From positions 86,355 through 150,354 of the IMG/VR virus record IMGVR_UViG_3300044645_002359: a DNA stretch of 64,000 bases; one strand, 5' to 3'. The position numbers were made by a program, and so were the translations under genes. Position 1 is the stretch's first letter, and every line of letters begins with the position of its first letter. Under the pieces are notes generated by a model. It saw only the letters and a program-made list of their open reading frames with translations. It made no database searches and was not told the DNA's origin. Below, in pieces: positions 31,810 to 41,349 of this stretch. Origin of the DNA: a virus.

Positions 31810-32142
31810 ATGAAATTTATGGTCCCCCGCACAGTACAAATGGCAAAAGCCGTGGCCGACCTTTTGGGACCGGCAGAGATTGAAGAGTACGGTAACATAA
31901 TCTCAAAGCCTTACCAAGGCTGGAGCAACATCTACCAAGGTTACTTCCTAGGTTCGGCAGGTGCAGCTCCATCGGACACTTTGGGAAGACCCGTAATGTT
32001 CAGTTACTACGTCCATAGCTGGTTAGAAAAACAACCTCGTTGGGCTCAACCACCTGAGCGCAAATCCGGCAATGGTTTCAGTGCTATTCTTTTCCCAGTG
32101 GCTGATAGCCTCGTGCCCCCTCCTCTGAACTCTATCACCTGA
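31810..32142 (+). CDS. Hypothetical protein
   Basis: 110 aa, ending in a Pro-rich tail. Contains NIISKPYQGWSNIYQGYFLG. No family recognised. It is immediately upstream of the polymerase gene. Confidence 0.5.
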   Translation: MKFMVPRTVQMAKAVADLLGPAEIEEYGNIISKPYQGWSNIYQGYFLGSAGAAPSDTLGRPVMFSYYVHSWLEKQPRWAQPPERKSGNGFSAILFPVADSLVPPPLNSIT

Positions 32143-32192
32143 GTTTACCACCCCCCAAACCAAGCTAAACTAAACCAGAACAATCAAACGAC

Positions 32193-35129
32193 ATGAGAAC
32201 CAGCGAACTCGGATATCCTGTCCTTTCAAGCACTCTTCACGAGAAGGTGTTTGGCGGTGAAAAGATGGCGCCCATGAGTACCTCTGCTCGCCGCAAGGCC
32301 GAGCGCCTTCTGAAGCAATTCGACATTTCAGTTCCAGTAGATCACCCTGATAACTTGTATGATGGCCCCCTGCCACTACCTAGTTTGAAGGGTGATTCTT
32401 TGCATGAGCACTTTGAGAGAATTGCTACAGAGCAAGTAGGAGTGTATAAAGAACTCGGCGATAATCTGTCCAAGTGCGAACTACCTAAACTGCCCCCAAC
32501 TTCCGACTTCGTTTACCAAGCAGGTTGGACGCGCTACGAGTGGCTTGAGGAAGAAGGCAAGTTTCAAACAGAAGCTGTGCCCTTCCCTTCGGAAGAAGCT
32601 TTCACCTTTGACACGGAAACTTTCGTAAAAGCTGGAGCATTCCCCATCATTGGCACCGCCCTTAGCGAAAAAGCAACTTACATCTGGCTAGCGGCTGAAC
32701 TAATTGATCCTACCTTGCCGGAAGAAGAGTGGGATCAACGCGACCTTATCCCCATCGGAGAGAACAGATTTGTAGCGGGTCACAATATCAGCTACGACCG
32801 TGTTCGATCACGGGAAGGTTACTCGCTCGACCGAATCAAGCCTGAAAACTTCTACTTTGACACCCTCTCGGCTCACATTGGGGTGTCCGGTTTGGCATCT
32901 GGTCAGCGGTGGTTGTACCTACTTGCAGCCAAAGACCCAGATAACTTAACCGAGGAAGAAAAGAGAAAGCTTCGATACGCACCGAAGTGGCTCGACGAGG
33001 GTTCGACGAACAGTCTTGTCCAATGCTACAACTTTCACGTTTACGAAGTTAGAAAGTACTTCGGGGATGAGACGGTTCGCCCTCTAAACCAAGGAGACAA
33101 GAAAGTTCGAGACATTTTCGTAGACGCTACGCACATTTCTCAAATTACTGCTGTTCTTGAAAAAGCAGTTGAGTATGCCGTAAGAGACGCATTTTACACT
33201 GCGGAACTGTTTCAAGCACTATGGCCAAAGTATCTAGACAGTACTCCCTCTATGGTAGGACTTTGCGGTCATTACCACTTGAACGGTTCCGTTGTCCCTC
33301 TGGTGGATGACTGGGCTGAATGGATCCGTAATACTGAGAAAGTTTTTCACGAGCATAGCCAGGAAATGACTGAGTTGTGTAGAAAACTTGTTTGGAAGAC
33401 CTATGAAGAGTGGAAAGGAATCTTCGAAAGTGAGGAAGATCCTGAGGAAGGGTTGAGGCAAGCTACGGCCTGGGTGAAGCTTGACCCTTGGGTGTCCCAA
33501 CTTAACTGGAAGATCGAGAGTCGTAAAGGAAAGTACGCCTGGATCCCAACTTGGATGCGCCCATTTATCAAGGACCCTGAGCAACATATTGGGGTTAAAT
33601 CTCAACTGGCCCACTTGCTATTGAGGCTTAAGTACGAAGGGTCCCACATGGTTCTCACCAAGGAAGACGGGTGGTGCTATTACGACGAGAATCACAAACT
33701 TACAAAAATTCCTCACCCGAAAGGTAACGGGGATAACTGCGGAGGTGTCCTGTCAAAAGACTTCGTTCAAGACATGGAAACAGGCAGACTGAGTAGTGAT
33801 TTACCCGAAGCTAAAAGAGCACTTGACATTTCCAACTCAATCTCATACTGGACATCCGTTCGTAAGCGTGTGATGGATAGGATTTTCCTTGATGTCAAGA
33901 ACCCCTACGGTACGGACACCCTTGTGACTCTACCCGAAATTCTGTGCCACGGCACTGTTACACGGAGAACGGTTGAAAGTCTTATGGCAACCATGTGCTC
34001 TACGAAGAACTGGCGCATTGGTACTGAGCTTAAAACCAGGGTTCAGGCGCCAGAAGGCTGGAAAATCGTAAGTGCCGACTACGACGGGCAAGAACTTCAA
34101 ATCGCCTCCATTTATAGCGATAAGTGGGAGGGTGGTTTCGTAGGCTGCTCCCCGATGGGTTACAACGTTTTGTCTGGATCAAAAGAGAACGGAACTGACC
34201 CGCATACTGCCCTGGCTAGAGCTATTCTACCTGAACTGTACAAAGGTCTCGTTTGGGATAGAAAGTTGGGGGTGTGCTACAAATTTGAAACCGAGCCTCT
34301 AAATACTCCAGACTGTGTAAAAATCGGCGAACATTGGCTTTGCCCTATTGATGACAAGAAAGACAAGCTGCTGAAAAAAGCCCGAGATCTGAGCAAGATT
34401 GTTGGTTTCGCAACTTTGTATGGAGGAAGTGTGAGAGCCCTCAGCACCCCGATTCGTAGAACTTTCCCTGAAAAGAAAGAGCGAGAGGTTAAAGACTTTG
34501 CCTTGAAAGCTTTGTCTTCGAAGAAAGGAGTGTTGTCAAATGGAACTTATGAGGGTGGCTCCGACTCCGGTGCCTTCAATTTGATGGAACAAATTTCCAT
34601 GAAAACGAAAGTTCCTCAGCTCCCGTGCTTGGGCACAAAAATCTCAACTGCAATGCGCCCTGCTGCGGTCGGAAACGACTTTAAGACAGGCAGAACAAAC
34701 TGGACCATCCAAGCCTCCGGTGCCGAGATTCTTTCCATCACGCTAACCGCAGTCGCGTGGTTGGCGGAAGAATACAAGATTCCCTATCGTTTCATTATCA
34801 GTATTCATGACGAACTTCACTTCATGACTCCTGAAAGATACGCAGAGCAATTCGCTGTGGTATTTCAAATTGCCCACTTGTACACTTGGGCAAACTTCCA
34901 TAGCGCTGTGAGTATTCCGGAACTGCCTCTCAGTCGGGCGTTTTTCTCCTCTGTGGCTATTGACTACAGGCTCAGAAAGTCCCCGAAAGAATGTACTGTG
35001 ACACCTTCCAATTTGAGAGGGTCCGAGGAGCCGAACGGCGTCGAATACTCAATGAGCGAGCTTAGCGAGATCGGCGCTGTCGACAAGTTGAAAATTCGGT
35101 ATGAAGCTATCCAAAAAGGTTTAATTTGA
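32193..35129 (+). CDS. Family A DNA polymerase with 3'-5' exonuclease
   Basis: 978 aa. Exo I is TFDTE (D140, E142), Exo II is GHNISYDRV and Exo III is YAVRDAFYTAELF. Polymerase motif A is SADYDGQEL (about res 627), motif B ARDLSKIVGFATLYGG (about 729-744) and motif C SIHDELHF (about 871). Motif A uses DYDGQEL rather than DYSQIEL. About 100 residues between motifs A and B carry extra charged loops. There is no 5'-3' exonuclease domain. The spacing resembles mitochondrial/phage gamma-like enzymes more than E. coli Pol I. Replicative role expected, together with the topoisomerase. Confidence 0.9.
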   Translation: MRTSELGYPVLSSTLHEKVFGGEKMAPMSTSARRKAERLLKQFDISVPVDHPDNLYDGPLPLPSLKGDSLHEHFERIATEQVGVYKELGDNLSKCELPKLPPTSDFVYQAGWTRYEWLEEEGKFQTEAVPFPSEEAFTFDTETFVKAGAFPIIGTALSEKATYIWLAAELIDPTLPEEEWDQRDLIPIGENRFVAGHNISYDRVRSREGYSLDRIKPENFYFDTLSAHIGVSGLASGQRWLYLLAAKDPDNLTEEEKRKLRYAPKWLDEGSTNSLVQCYNFHVYEVRKYFGDETVRPLNQGDKKVRDIFVDATHISQITAVLEKAVEYAVRDAFYTAELFQALWPKYLDSTPSMVGLCGHYHLNGSVVPLVDDWAEWIRNTEKVFHEHSQEMTELCRKLVWKTYEEWKGIFESEEDPEEGLRQATAWVKLDPWVSQLNWKIESRKGKYAWIPTWMRPFIKDPEQHIGVKSQLAHLLLRLKYEGSHMVLTKEDGWCYYDENHKLTKIPHPKGNGDNCGGVLSKDFVQDMETGRLSSDLPEAKRALDISNSISYWTSVRKRVMDRIFLDVKNPYGTDTLVTLPEILCHGTVTRRTVESLMATMCSTKNWRIGTELKTRVQAPEGWKIVSADYDGQELQIASIYSDKWEGGFVGCSPMGYNVLSGSKENGTDPHTALARAILPELYKGLVWDRKLGVCYKFETEPLNTPDCVKIGEHWLCPIDDKKDKLLKKARDLSKIVGFATLYGGSVRALSTPIRRTFPEKKEREVKDFALKALSSKKGVLSNGTYEGGSDSGAFNLMEQISMKTKVPQLPCLGTKISTAMRPAAVGNDFKTGRTNWTIQASGAEILSITLTAVAWLAEEYKIPYRFIISIHDELHFMTPERYAEQFAVVFQIAHLYTWANFHSAVSIPELPLSRAFFSSVAIDYRLRKSPKECTVTPSNLRGSEEPNGVEYSMSELSEIGAVDKLKIRYEAIQKGLI

Positions 35130-35137
35130 GACAAACT

Positions 35138-35335
35138 ATGAAAAAACACACCAAGGTTAAAAAGCCCAGAGTTCAATCAGCAGACATCTTCCCTTGCAAG
35201 ACGAAGGTGGGTATGTACTGGTGGCCTGTTCCATATGATAAGAAAGACAAGTTCATCCCTTCATCCGTTGATTGCTTGTACTCTCAAGAATACTTTTCTG
35301 AAAGAGATGCTATTACCATGCTTCGGGCTCTTTAA
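35138..35335 (+). CDS. Small basic hypothetical protein
   Basis: 65 aa from the ATG at 35138; a TTG at 35126 overlapping the polymerase stop is less likely. Lys-rich N-terminus (KKHTKVKKPRVQ) and a Tyr/Trp-rich middle (GMYWWPVPYDKK). No family. Confidence 0.5.
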   Translation: MKKHTKVKKPRVQSADIFPCKTKVGMYWWPVPYDKKDKFIPSSVDCLYSQEYFSERDAITMLRAL

Positions 35336-35355
35336 AGATAAAGAGAAGCTGAACA

Positions 35356-35574
35356 ATGCCTTTCCCCTTACCCCTTGACCCTGCCTTTAGAAAAGAAGTC
35401 ATAAAAAGTTGGATAGATGATGTTCACGATAGACTAGAGTTAGGAGACAGAAAAAGTGCTGAGTTAAGCTGGAAAATTGCTAATAGTCTGTTCGTCTCCC
35501 TTCCAGCTGGACAGGGGGACTTTTCTCTTGAGAATGACTTGATAGAAAGCAGGGTAAAACTAGAGCAGCATTGA
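35356..35574 (+). CDS. Small hypothetical protein
   Basis: 72 aa, helical (PAFRKEVIKSWIDDVHDRLE). No family recognised. Lies between the replication and virion modules. Confidence 0.5.
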   Translation: MPFPLPLDPAFRKEVIKSWIDDVHDRLELGDRKSAELSWKIANSLFVSLPAGQGDFSLENDLIESRVKLEQH

Positions 35575-35587
35575 TACTACACAAACC

Positions 35588-35914
35588 ATGCGCTCAGTAA
35601 CAACCGAACCCAACCAACCTTCAGAACCAAAGTCTATTTCTAATCTTCAGACTTTCAGTGCAACTCTGTCAGATGGCAGAGAAATTACCATCCGTGAAAT
35701 GACCGGTCGCGACCTCATTTATATGGAAGAAGATCTAGCCAAATATGGGGAAACTCGTCAGAGTTTTTACCTTGTTGAAAGGCTGAATGTGGGTCCCGCA
35801 AAGGTGACCTTCGACGAGGTGGCCGATATGGGTGCTCGCGACTTGAAAGTTGTTTCCGAACTTGTCAAGAAAGCCAATGGTGGCGAGGAGGAAGAAAATA
35901 AAAACCCAAAATAG
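35588..35914 (+). CDS. Tail assembly chaperone, short (zero-frame) product
   Basis: 108 aa. TFSATLSDGREITIREMTGRDLIYMEEDLAKYG is split by loops but resembles the beta-rich N-terminal domain of Mu gp41/E-type tail chaperones. It ends EEENKNPK*. The last codons form a C CCA AAA heptamer directly before TAG, the classic -1 frameshift arrangement of gpG/gpGT pairs. Position two genes before the virion morphogenesis gene and four before the sheath fits this role. ATG chosen; no strong ribosome site. Confidence 0.7.
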   Translation: MRSVTTEPNQPSEPKSISNLQTFSATLSDGREITIREMTGRDLIYMEEDLAKYGETRQSFYLVERLNVGPAKVTFDEVADMGARDLKVVSELVKKANGGEEEENKNPK

Positions 35915-36336
35915 AGGTTGAGGAACTTGAGGACTTTTCCTTCAGGGTGATTGTAGAGTCTAACGAGCCAGTTCACATAAGGGATATCTCCCCGAAAGAC
36001 TTCTTGTTTGCTAGAATTTTACAGGACAAGGGAGAAGGTGCTCTCAAGTTAATATCAAGACTTGTAATCAACCCCGAAAGTTTAAACCCCATGCCCGCGA
36101 GAGACTTTAGAACCTTCACTGTATGGGTGTCAGATAATATACTAAATGAAAGTATTCTAATCCCCGAAAGTTGGATGGAAATTGCTTTTCATTTGAATAA
36201 ACAACGATGGGATGAGGGCATAGACTGGTTAGAAGTTCAGCCCATGACGCGAATAAAGCGTATGATTGAAATCAACCAAAAAGTGGCTGAAGAACAGCAA
36301 GATGCTATAAAAAACTCAAAGGGTAAGAGGCGCTAA
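35902..36336 (+). CDS. Tail assembly chaperone, frame -1 extension (fusion product)
   Basis: The -1 frame is open from 35902. After slippage at 35905-35911 it continues as KIEVEELEDFSFRVIVES and ends at 36336. The fused protein would be 249 aa. ISPKDFLFARILQDKGEGAL and a basic, helical C-terminus are typical of the T domain that contacts the tape measure. A GTG at 35947 has no good ribosome site, so frameshifted expression is preferred. Confidence 0.65.
   Translation, partial: KPKIEVEELEDFSFRVIVESNEPVHIRDISPKDFLFARILQDKGEGALKLISRLVINPESLNPMPARDFRTFTVWVSDNILNESILIPESWMEIAFHLNKQRWDEGIDWLEVQPMTRIKRMIEINQKVAEEQQDAIKNSKGKRR
35905..35911 (+). other. Predicted -1 ribosomal frameshift heptamer CCCAAAA
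   Basis: Zero-frame codons CCA AAA TAG; slipping back one base reads CCC AAA ATA GAG. The heptamer has the X XXY YYZ form with shifty AAA in the A site and a stop next in frame, which favours pausing. Confidence 0.65.
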
Positions 36337-36746
36337 TGTTCAAATTCAGCACTAAAATGAACTTTGGGGTAAAGCTATTCAACCCCGATTGGTGGGAGCC
36401 CACGAAGTTAGAATGGGCTCCTGTTCTTCTAAACGAAAACAAGCCCTTTTGGAAAAACCAGACACAACCGAACGGACGACCCTGGAAACCTCTGACAAAC
36501 CAGTACAGAGCGTGGAAGAAGAAGAAGTACGGTGAGCAGCCAATTTTAAGGGCAACAGGAAAGATGCAGGATACGGCAAAAATTCTAACGAATTTAAGAA
36601 ACGATCGCTTCGAGGTTTTAACAACTAGTGTTGGTCCTTACCACCAATTCGGTACTAAAAAGATGGCTGCAAGGCCCTGGATGAGTGTACCCGATTCATC
36701 CCTTGAAAAACTCTCAGGCATAGCCTGGAAAAACATTCTTAAATAA
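36336..36746 (+). CDS. Phage virion morphogenesis / tail completion protein (Mu gpG, P2 gpS-like)
   Basis: 136 aa. PNGRPWKPLTNQYRAWKKKK, then QPILRATGKMQDTAK and VGPYHQFGTKKMAARPWMSV match the gpS/gpG family layout (PxGxxWxPL, LxxTGxM, HQFGTK.M.ARP). Such proteins cap or complete tails in myoviruses. Start overlaps the chaperone stop by one base (TAATG). Confidence 0.8.
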   Translation: MFKFSTKMNFGVKLFNPDWWEPTKLEWAPVLLNENKPFWKNQTQPNGRPWKPLTNQYRAWKKKKYGEQPILRATGKMQDTAKILTNLRNDRFEVLTTSVGPYHQFGTKKMAARPWMSVPDSSLEKLSGIAWKNILK

Positions 36747-36748
36747 CT

Positions 36749-37219
36749 ATGACAAAACGTCGCGCTAGAGACCAAGAAGGCGAATACGCCGGTGATAATC
36801 CGGCTAAGCCGGATGTGAACGAAGCTTGGGTTGAAACCCCGAGCGAAAGCCCGAAGGAAGAAAAGAGTCTTCCAATTGAACCAGTAGTTGCGGAACCGTT
36901 AGAGGAACCCGCCGCTGTAGAAGCTGTTGTCGAGGTTCCAGTTATTGTGGAGCCCGCTGGGACAGAACCTGCAGTTGTAAAACTCAAAACCTCCGACACT
37001 ACCGAGCTGAAAGAAAAGCAGAGCAAAGAAGCCATTGAAGCTTCTGTTCAGGAAAAACTCTCAAAGAGATCTTCTGAGGAAGTAGACCCCTTTGTACCCT
37101 CAGCTCAGCTTCAAAAAGAAGTGAAAGAAATTGCAAAACAGGGGGGATTCCCGCTCTCCAGAGGTACCGAGGCAGGTGCTGCCTTAATGGCTCGTGCACG
37201 TAGGCAAGCTAAATCGTGA
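36749..37219 (+). CDS. Acidic, Pro/Val/Glu-rich low-complexity protein
   Basis: 156 aa. Residues 25-90 are low-complexity (EPVVAEPLEEPAAVEAVVEV), probably unstructured. The C-terminus (QGGFPLSRGTEAGAALMARA) is ordered. It sits among tail genes, so it is likely a structural or assembly factor. Low-complexity acid stretches are common in phage scaffold or linker proteins. Confidence 0.55.
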   Translation: MTKRRARDQEGEYAGDNPAKPDVNEAWVETPSESPKEEKSLPIEPVVAEPLEEPAAVEAVVEVPVIVEPAGTEPAVVKLKTSDTTELKEKQSKEAIEASVQEKLSKRSSEEVDPFVPSAQLQKEVKEIAKQGGFPLSRGTEAGAALMARARRQAKS

Positions 37220-37578
37220 ACTCTTACGTCTTCCAACCTGGAATGACTTGGAGAAAGTTAGGGTACGGGTTTTACTCGGACTCTTTAGCTTACCGTCAGG
37301 TCTTAGACAACAATCCCAGGTGGTCGGTAGTTGAACTGCCTCCTCCTGGAACAGTCCTAGTTGGAGGAACTACCAACTCAGGGGCTGGTGCATCGCAGCA
37401 GTCCCCTATATTTGGCAGAAGTTCGGGGCAAGAAGTTCTAGACTTTTATCCTTTTTCTAGTGAAGGGGAGTATTTTTCGTCTCTATCCTTGTACAGTCGC
37501 TCAAGTCTCAGAGAAGTAAGCAGGTTGAACGGCTGGTCAATGGATAGCTCTGAAGTTGTAACAGGACTTGTAGGGTAA
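37216..37578 (+). CDS. Hypothetical structural protein
   Basis: 120 aa, GTG start overlapping the previous stop (GTGA). Ser/Tyr/Gly-rich with beta-like segments. The context (just before the sheath) suggests a tail/neck protein. No family recognised. Confidence 0.5.
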   Translation: MNSYVFQPGMTWRKLGYGFYSDSLAYRQVLDNNPRWSVVELPPPGTVLVGGTTNSGAGASQQSPIFGRSSGQEVLDFYPFSSEGEYFSSLSLYSRSSLREVSRLNGWSMDSSEVVTGLVG

Positions 37579-37677
37579 AATACAGAGGTATACACCCTAA
37601 ACTTCTGGCCCACGGGCACCACCGCCGGACTTATCCTCGCCGGCACAGAGGTAAGGAAAAGGAGGAATCTAACAAAA

Positions 37678-40600
37678 ATGGCAACTTTTTCATTCGGCAC
37701 CGGAGTAGTTCCCGGCGCCCCTGGCACATACATCAACGAACGTGTTGGTAACGTAGCTTCAGCAGGAATCGCCTCTTTCAGCACTACTTACTTGTTGGTA
37801 GAAACTGAGGAAGACGTTCCAACCACACGCTTCCCCTTCAATAAGCCTGTTCCGGTATCTTCTCTACCCGACTACAAAGTACTAGTCGGTGGAGTGCCTG
37901 AAACTCGCATTCCCCTGCTAAGCTACAACTGCGTAAATTCTTTCTTCTCCAATGCACAAGTCGGCGATCTTCGGGTCGTTAGAGTTGGTACTCCGAATCA
38001 AATCGTAGAAATTGAGATTCTTCCTTCAGGATCAAAAATCAGCAACTCGGGTTTGCCTTCCTCTTTACAAGCTGGAGATATAGTTTACGCTCAGCTTATT
38101 CTTAACGGCTTGAAACTTGTTGCCGGTGACGGCTCTACAGGTTACACCTCCGAAGGAGAGTGGTTGGGTGTACCAACAGTTATCCCTGTCGACTATATTC
38201 CTGGAGACGAGGTAAATAATCGTAAAATTTCCGCTGCTATCTCAAGCGCTATCGCAGCAGCTATCGAGAGCAACCCTAGCGTTCGTAGTGCTATTTACGT
38301 CCGCGACTCTGGTCTCGTTAACGACTTGCTTCCTTCTTCCAACTCTGAAAACGGTTACATTACGATTGCAGCATCTACCTATGACGGCAACGTATCTGTA
38401 GTAACTGAGCAGCTTCCCGTTGGGGCTGAATATGTTCTGATGCAAAATGCTTACGTAGTTCAGAACATCGTGGGCCTTCAAAATAACTTGGAGAGAGTTC
38501 CCCAAGATTATATTCAGTGCATCAATACCGCTTTTGACGGTCAGGTAAACCAAGGTTATCTTGCAACTCCGACCGCTTATGCCCAGTTCGATGCGGAAGG
38601 GCGTGCAGCAGTCGGTGCCGCAGCAGCAGCGCATTGTCAAGACAACAACTTCAAGTGGATGGCGGTTGCTGATGCGGGTCCTTTTCTTGTTACCGATATT
38701 AACAAGTACAAGGAATATACATCCCATCAACCTGCAGATGACCTTGTAACAGACAATTTGTACCTGGTAGATAATGCCATGTACAAGTGGATTGGAAACG
38801 ATGTTACTTACGATCGTCTAAAGTATCAAACTCTTGTGCAAGGTTACGATCCTAAGGTTGCGATTCAAAGCTCCGTGGAAGGTGTAGCGGATGACGAGAA
38901 AGTAGGTCTTCTTGACCTTGCAAAGTTCACAGCAACTTCAACTTCTCCTTTAGCTCAACTTGGAGTTTTCCTCTTAGACTCAAATACAATTTGGCCCGTA
39001 GATTACCAAATTCAACTGGTAACCCTGAGTGACCTTGGCGCCGACTTCTTGCCTCTTCTCCCAGTTGGAGAAACTTCGGTTGAGGTTTACTTCGTAGCAC
39101 CGCCTTTCAATAGCGCATTGTACGGACCTTACCCCTCAGACGGTTCTGATCAGTTTGTCTATATCGCTCAAACGGCTGCTGAAGCTGTTTCTATCCTAAC
39201 AGAAGTCACTGCTCTTGGCGGTACTGCTTTAGCTTTAGACGCAACTCTGACCCCTACCGGCGCATTCAACGTTGTAACTCCTACCACGAGTACAGCAGCA
39301 GCGACTTACACCACTCCTCAGTGGAATTTGCCTGTAACGATTGAGGGTCAAACTTCTAACTTGATTCACAATTTAACTGGTGCTTCCACCTACGTGAATA
39401 CACTTCACCTTCCTGGAAGTTTACAAGAGCCTACAGAAGAGTATCGTCTTGCCTTTGTGAGCAGAACTCTGTTTGATCCCGACGCTGTTCTTTCTTCAAG
39501 TACAGTGTCTGGCTATACCGGTGCTGCTTCTTTCGAGGTCGTTTCACACAAACTGGTGAATGGGCAAAAGCTTTACTTCACTCAGCCGATCTTGAACAAT
39601 TCTTCAACCTTGTTCAAGGCTACTTTGAGAAACAGCCTTCAAGCTTACTACGTCAAAGTGATCGACAACGATAACTTTGTATTGTCAACCTCTAGCTCCA
39701 ACTACTTGGCTGGCTCATACGTTCCTTACCCAACAGGAAGTGTTAGCATCTCCTCGAATCCAACGATCCTTTACTCTTCTGTAAGAGGTGGTGGATTAGC
39801 CTCAATCAACCTGTCCGAACTAAGTGTCGTACCTTTAATTCGAGGAAGAAAATACGGCTGGTCCTCGGGGACTATTGCAGATGAAGCTGCTAGCAGTTCC
39901 TCCTTCACCCCCTCGGTCGATAACCCAACTGTATCCCTGTTCCTTAACACTAGCTCTTCAGTGCTAGGTGCCGAGCGCATTTTCCCCTATGGAGAGGATG
40001 ATCAAGCAGACTGGCTCCCTTCTCTGAATCTGGTTAATCCTGGTTCAACCTCAACAACCGTTGACAACTTCCTTTGCACTCCAACCGTCGACCAAAGTTT
40101 CACATCAGAAGCTTATCTGGTTCCCTCAATTGATTCTATCTTCGGTGGAAACTATGAGGCTAACACAACTGCCCTGCTGGGTAATTTAGATATAGTAACT
40201 GACTACGCGTCAGCCTGTGGACTTGCAGTGTCGGATACCGGCGTCGATATTCAAAGTGCTCTTTCCAAGTTGAGTGGAGTTTACTTTACTGTAACTTCGG
40301 CACCAACGAACTCTGTTGCTCCTGATGGAACAACTGAGGTTGTTCTGGGTGACCGTATAGCTGTAGTCTTCAACGGATCTAGTTACGAATGGGTTGTAGT
40401 TCCTGCTGCTTCTCTCGGTGGAGACTTGAGCTCTGTCGCATCTGTCTGTTACGGCTCTCAAGTTGAATTCGCTCTAACACCTGAGCAAACCCCAGCTGCT
40501 GCTCTTTGGAGATTTGAAGCTGTCACTTCAACCGAAATTATCGATGAAGCACTCCGTGGTGTTGGATTCGCTGGTGAGCCCCAAGCTGTGTTTATTGAAG

Positions 40601-41334
40601 CCGGTGTCGACAACGTGAACCGCCTTTACGAAGACAGCCAGCGCTACTTCAACGCTTTCGGTTTCATCGCATTCTACGGACCCTACGTGGAAAATTCTGC
40701 AGGTCAATTCATTCCTCCAACACCGTACGTAACCGGTGTCGCAACTCGCCGTTACCGATCAGAAGGGTTCCAATTCCCACCTGCTGGAACCAAGTATCAG
40801 CTTGCTGATGCAGTTGGTATCCAAATCTCTGTGAACTCTGCTCAGCAAAATCTGCTGAATCCTGACGGTTGCAACGTGCTTCGTTCCTTACCAGGCTACC
40901 CAAATACTGCGGTATTTATCTGGGGTGGACGTACCCGAATCAACAAGGCTGTCGCTGACCAACGCAAGTTCCAATTTGTGAACACCCGAGTGATTCAGAA
41001 CGTTGTATACGGTTCTCTTCGCAATGCTTTTGACAACCAGATTTTCTCGGTTGTGGATGGCTTCGGAATCGTGTTCAACCAGATTGTTTCGATCGGTAAT
41101 AGCGTTCTTAGCCAGCTATACTTAGCCGGTGCGTTGTTCGGTGCTCGTCCTTCTGATGCTTTCCAAGTTATCTGCGACGAAAGAATCAATAGCGGTGAAA
41201 ATCTTGAGAATGGTGTTGTATTTGTCAAAGTCTTTGACACTCCCGTTCCAACTCTTGAGAGAATCGAGGTTGACTTGATCCGAGTCTCTGTCGGACAAAT
41301 GAACAAAGAACTCGAATCACAAGGTTTGGGTTGA
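37678..41334 (+). CDS. Contractile tail sheath protein, oversized
   Basis: 1218 aa, about twice the size of T4 gp18. The N-terminus (GVVPGAPGTYINERVGNVAS) is the conserved sheath start. The C-terminus (VFIWGGRTR, FVNTRVIQNVVYGSLRNAF, VICDERINSGENLENGVVFV, VDLIRVSVGQMN) matches the sheath handshake and core domain. The central region (about res 350-950) is beta-rich and contains many Ser/Thr residues, consistent with inserted surface domains that decorate the tail. AGGAGG-type site upstream (37651-37670 region AAAGGAGG). Confidence 0.9.
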   Translation: MATFSFGTGVVPGAPGTYINERVGNVASAGIASFSTTYLLVETEEDVPTTRFPFNKPVPVSSLPDYKVLVGGVPETRIPLLSYNCVNSFFSNAQVGDLRVVRVGTPNQIVEIEILPSGSKISNSGLPSSLQAGDIVYAQLILNGLKLVAGDGSTGYTSEGEWLGVPTVIPVDYIPGDEVNNRKISAAISSAIAAAIESNPSVRSAIYVRDSGLVNDLLPSSNSENGYITIAASTYDGNVSVVTEQLPVGAEYVLMQNAYVVQNIVGLQNNLERVPQDYIQCINTAFDGQVNQGYLATPTAYAQFDAEGRAAVGAAAAAHCQDNNFKWMAVADAGPFLVTDINKYKEYTSHQPADDLVTDNLYLVDNAMYKWIGNDVTYDRLKYQTLVQGYDPKVAIQSSVEGVADDEKVGLLDLAKFTATSTSPLAQLGVFLLDSNTIWPVDYQIQLVTLSDLGADFLPLLPVGETSVEVYFVAPPFNSALYGPYPSDGSDQFVYIAQTAAEAVSILTEVTALGGTALALDATLTPTGAFNVVTPTTSTAAATYTTPQWNLPVTIEGQTSNLIHNLTGASTYVNTLHLPGSLQEPTEEYRLAFVSRTLFDPDAVLSSSTVSGYTGAASFEVVSHKLVNGQKLYFTQPILNNSSTLFKATLRNSLQAYYVKVIDNDNFVLSTSSSNYLAGSYVPYPTGSVSISSNPTILYSSVRGGGLASINLSELSVVPLIRGRKYGWSSGTIADEAASSSSFTPSVDNPTVSLFLNTSSSVLGAERIFPYGEDDQADWLPSLNLVNPGSTSTTVDNFLCTPTVDQSFTSEAYLVPSIDSIFGGNYEANTTALLGNLDIVTDYASACGLAVSDTGVDIQSALSKLSGVYFTVTSAPTNSVAPDGTTEVVLGDRIAVVFNGSSYEWVVVPAASLGGDLSSVASVCYGSQVEFALTPEQTPAAALWRFEAVTSTEIIDEALRGVGFAGEPQAVFIEAGVDNVNRLYEDSQRYFNAFGFIAFYGPYVENSAGQFIPPTPYVTGVATRRYRSEGFQFPPAGTKYQLADAVGIQISVNSAQQNLLNPDGCNVLRSLPGYPNTAVFIWGGRTRINKAVADQRKFQFVNTRVIQNVVYGSLRNAFDNQIFSVVDGFGIVFNQIVSIGNSVLSQLYLAGALFGARPSDAFQVICDERINSGENLENGVVFVKVFDTPVPTLERIEVDLIRVSVGQMNKELESQGLG

Positions 41335-41349
41335 TAAAAGAGTGGGTTA

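Noticed and set aside
35947-36336. Independent GTG-started gene for the second tail-chaperone frame
   Set aside because: No good ribosome site precedes it, and the frame opens right at a canonical frameshift site.
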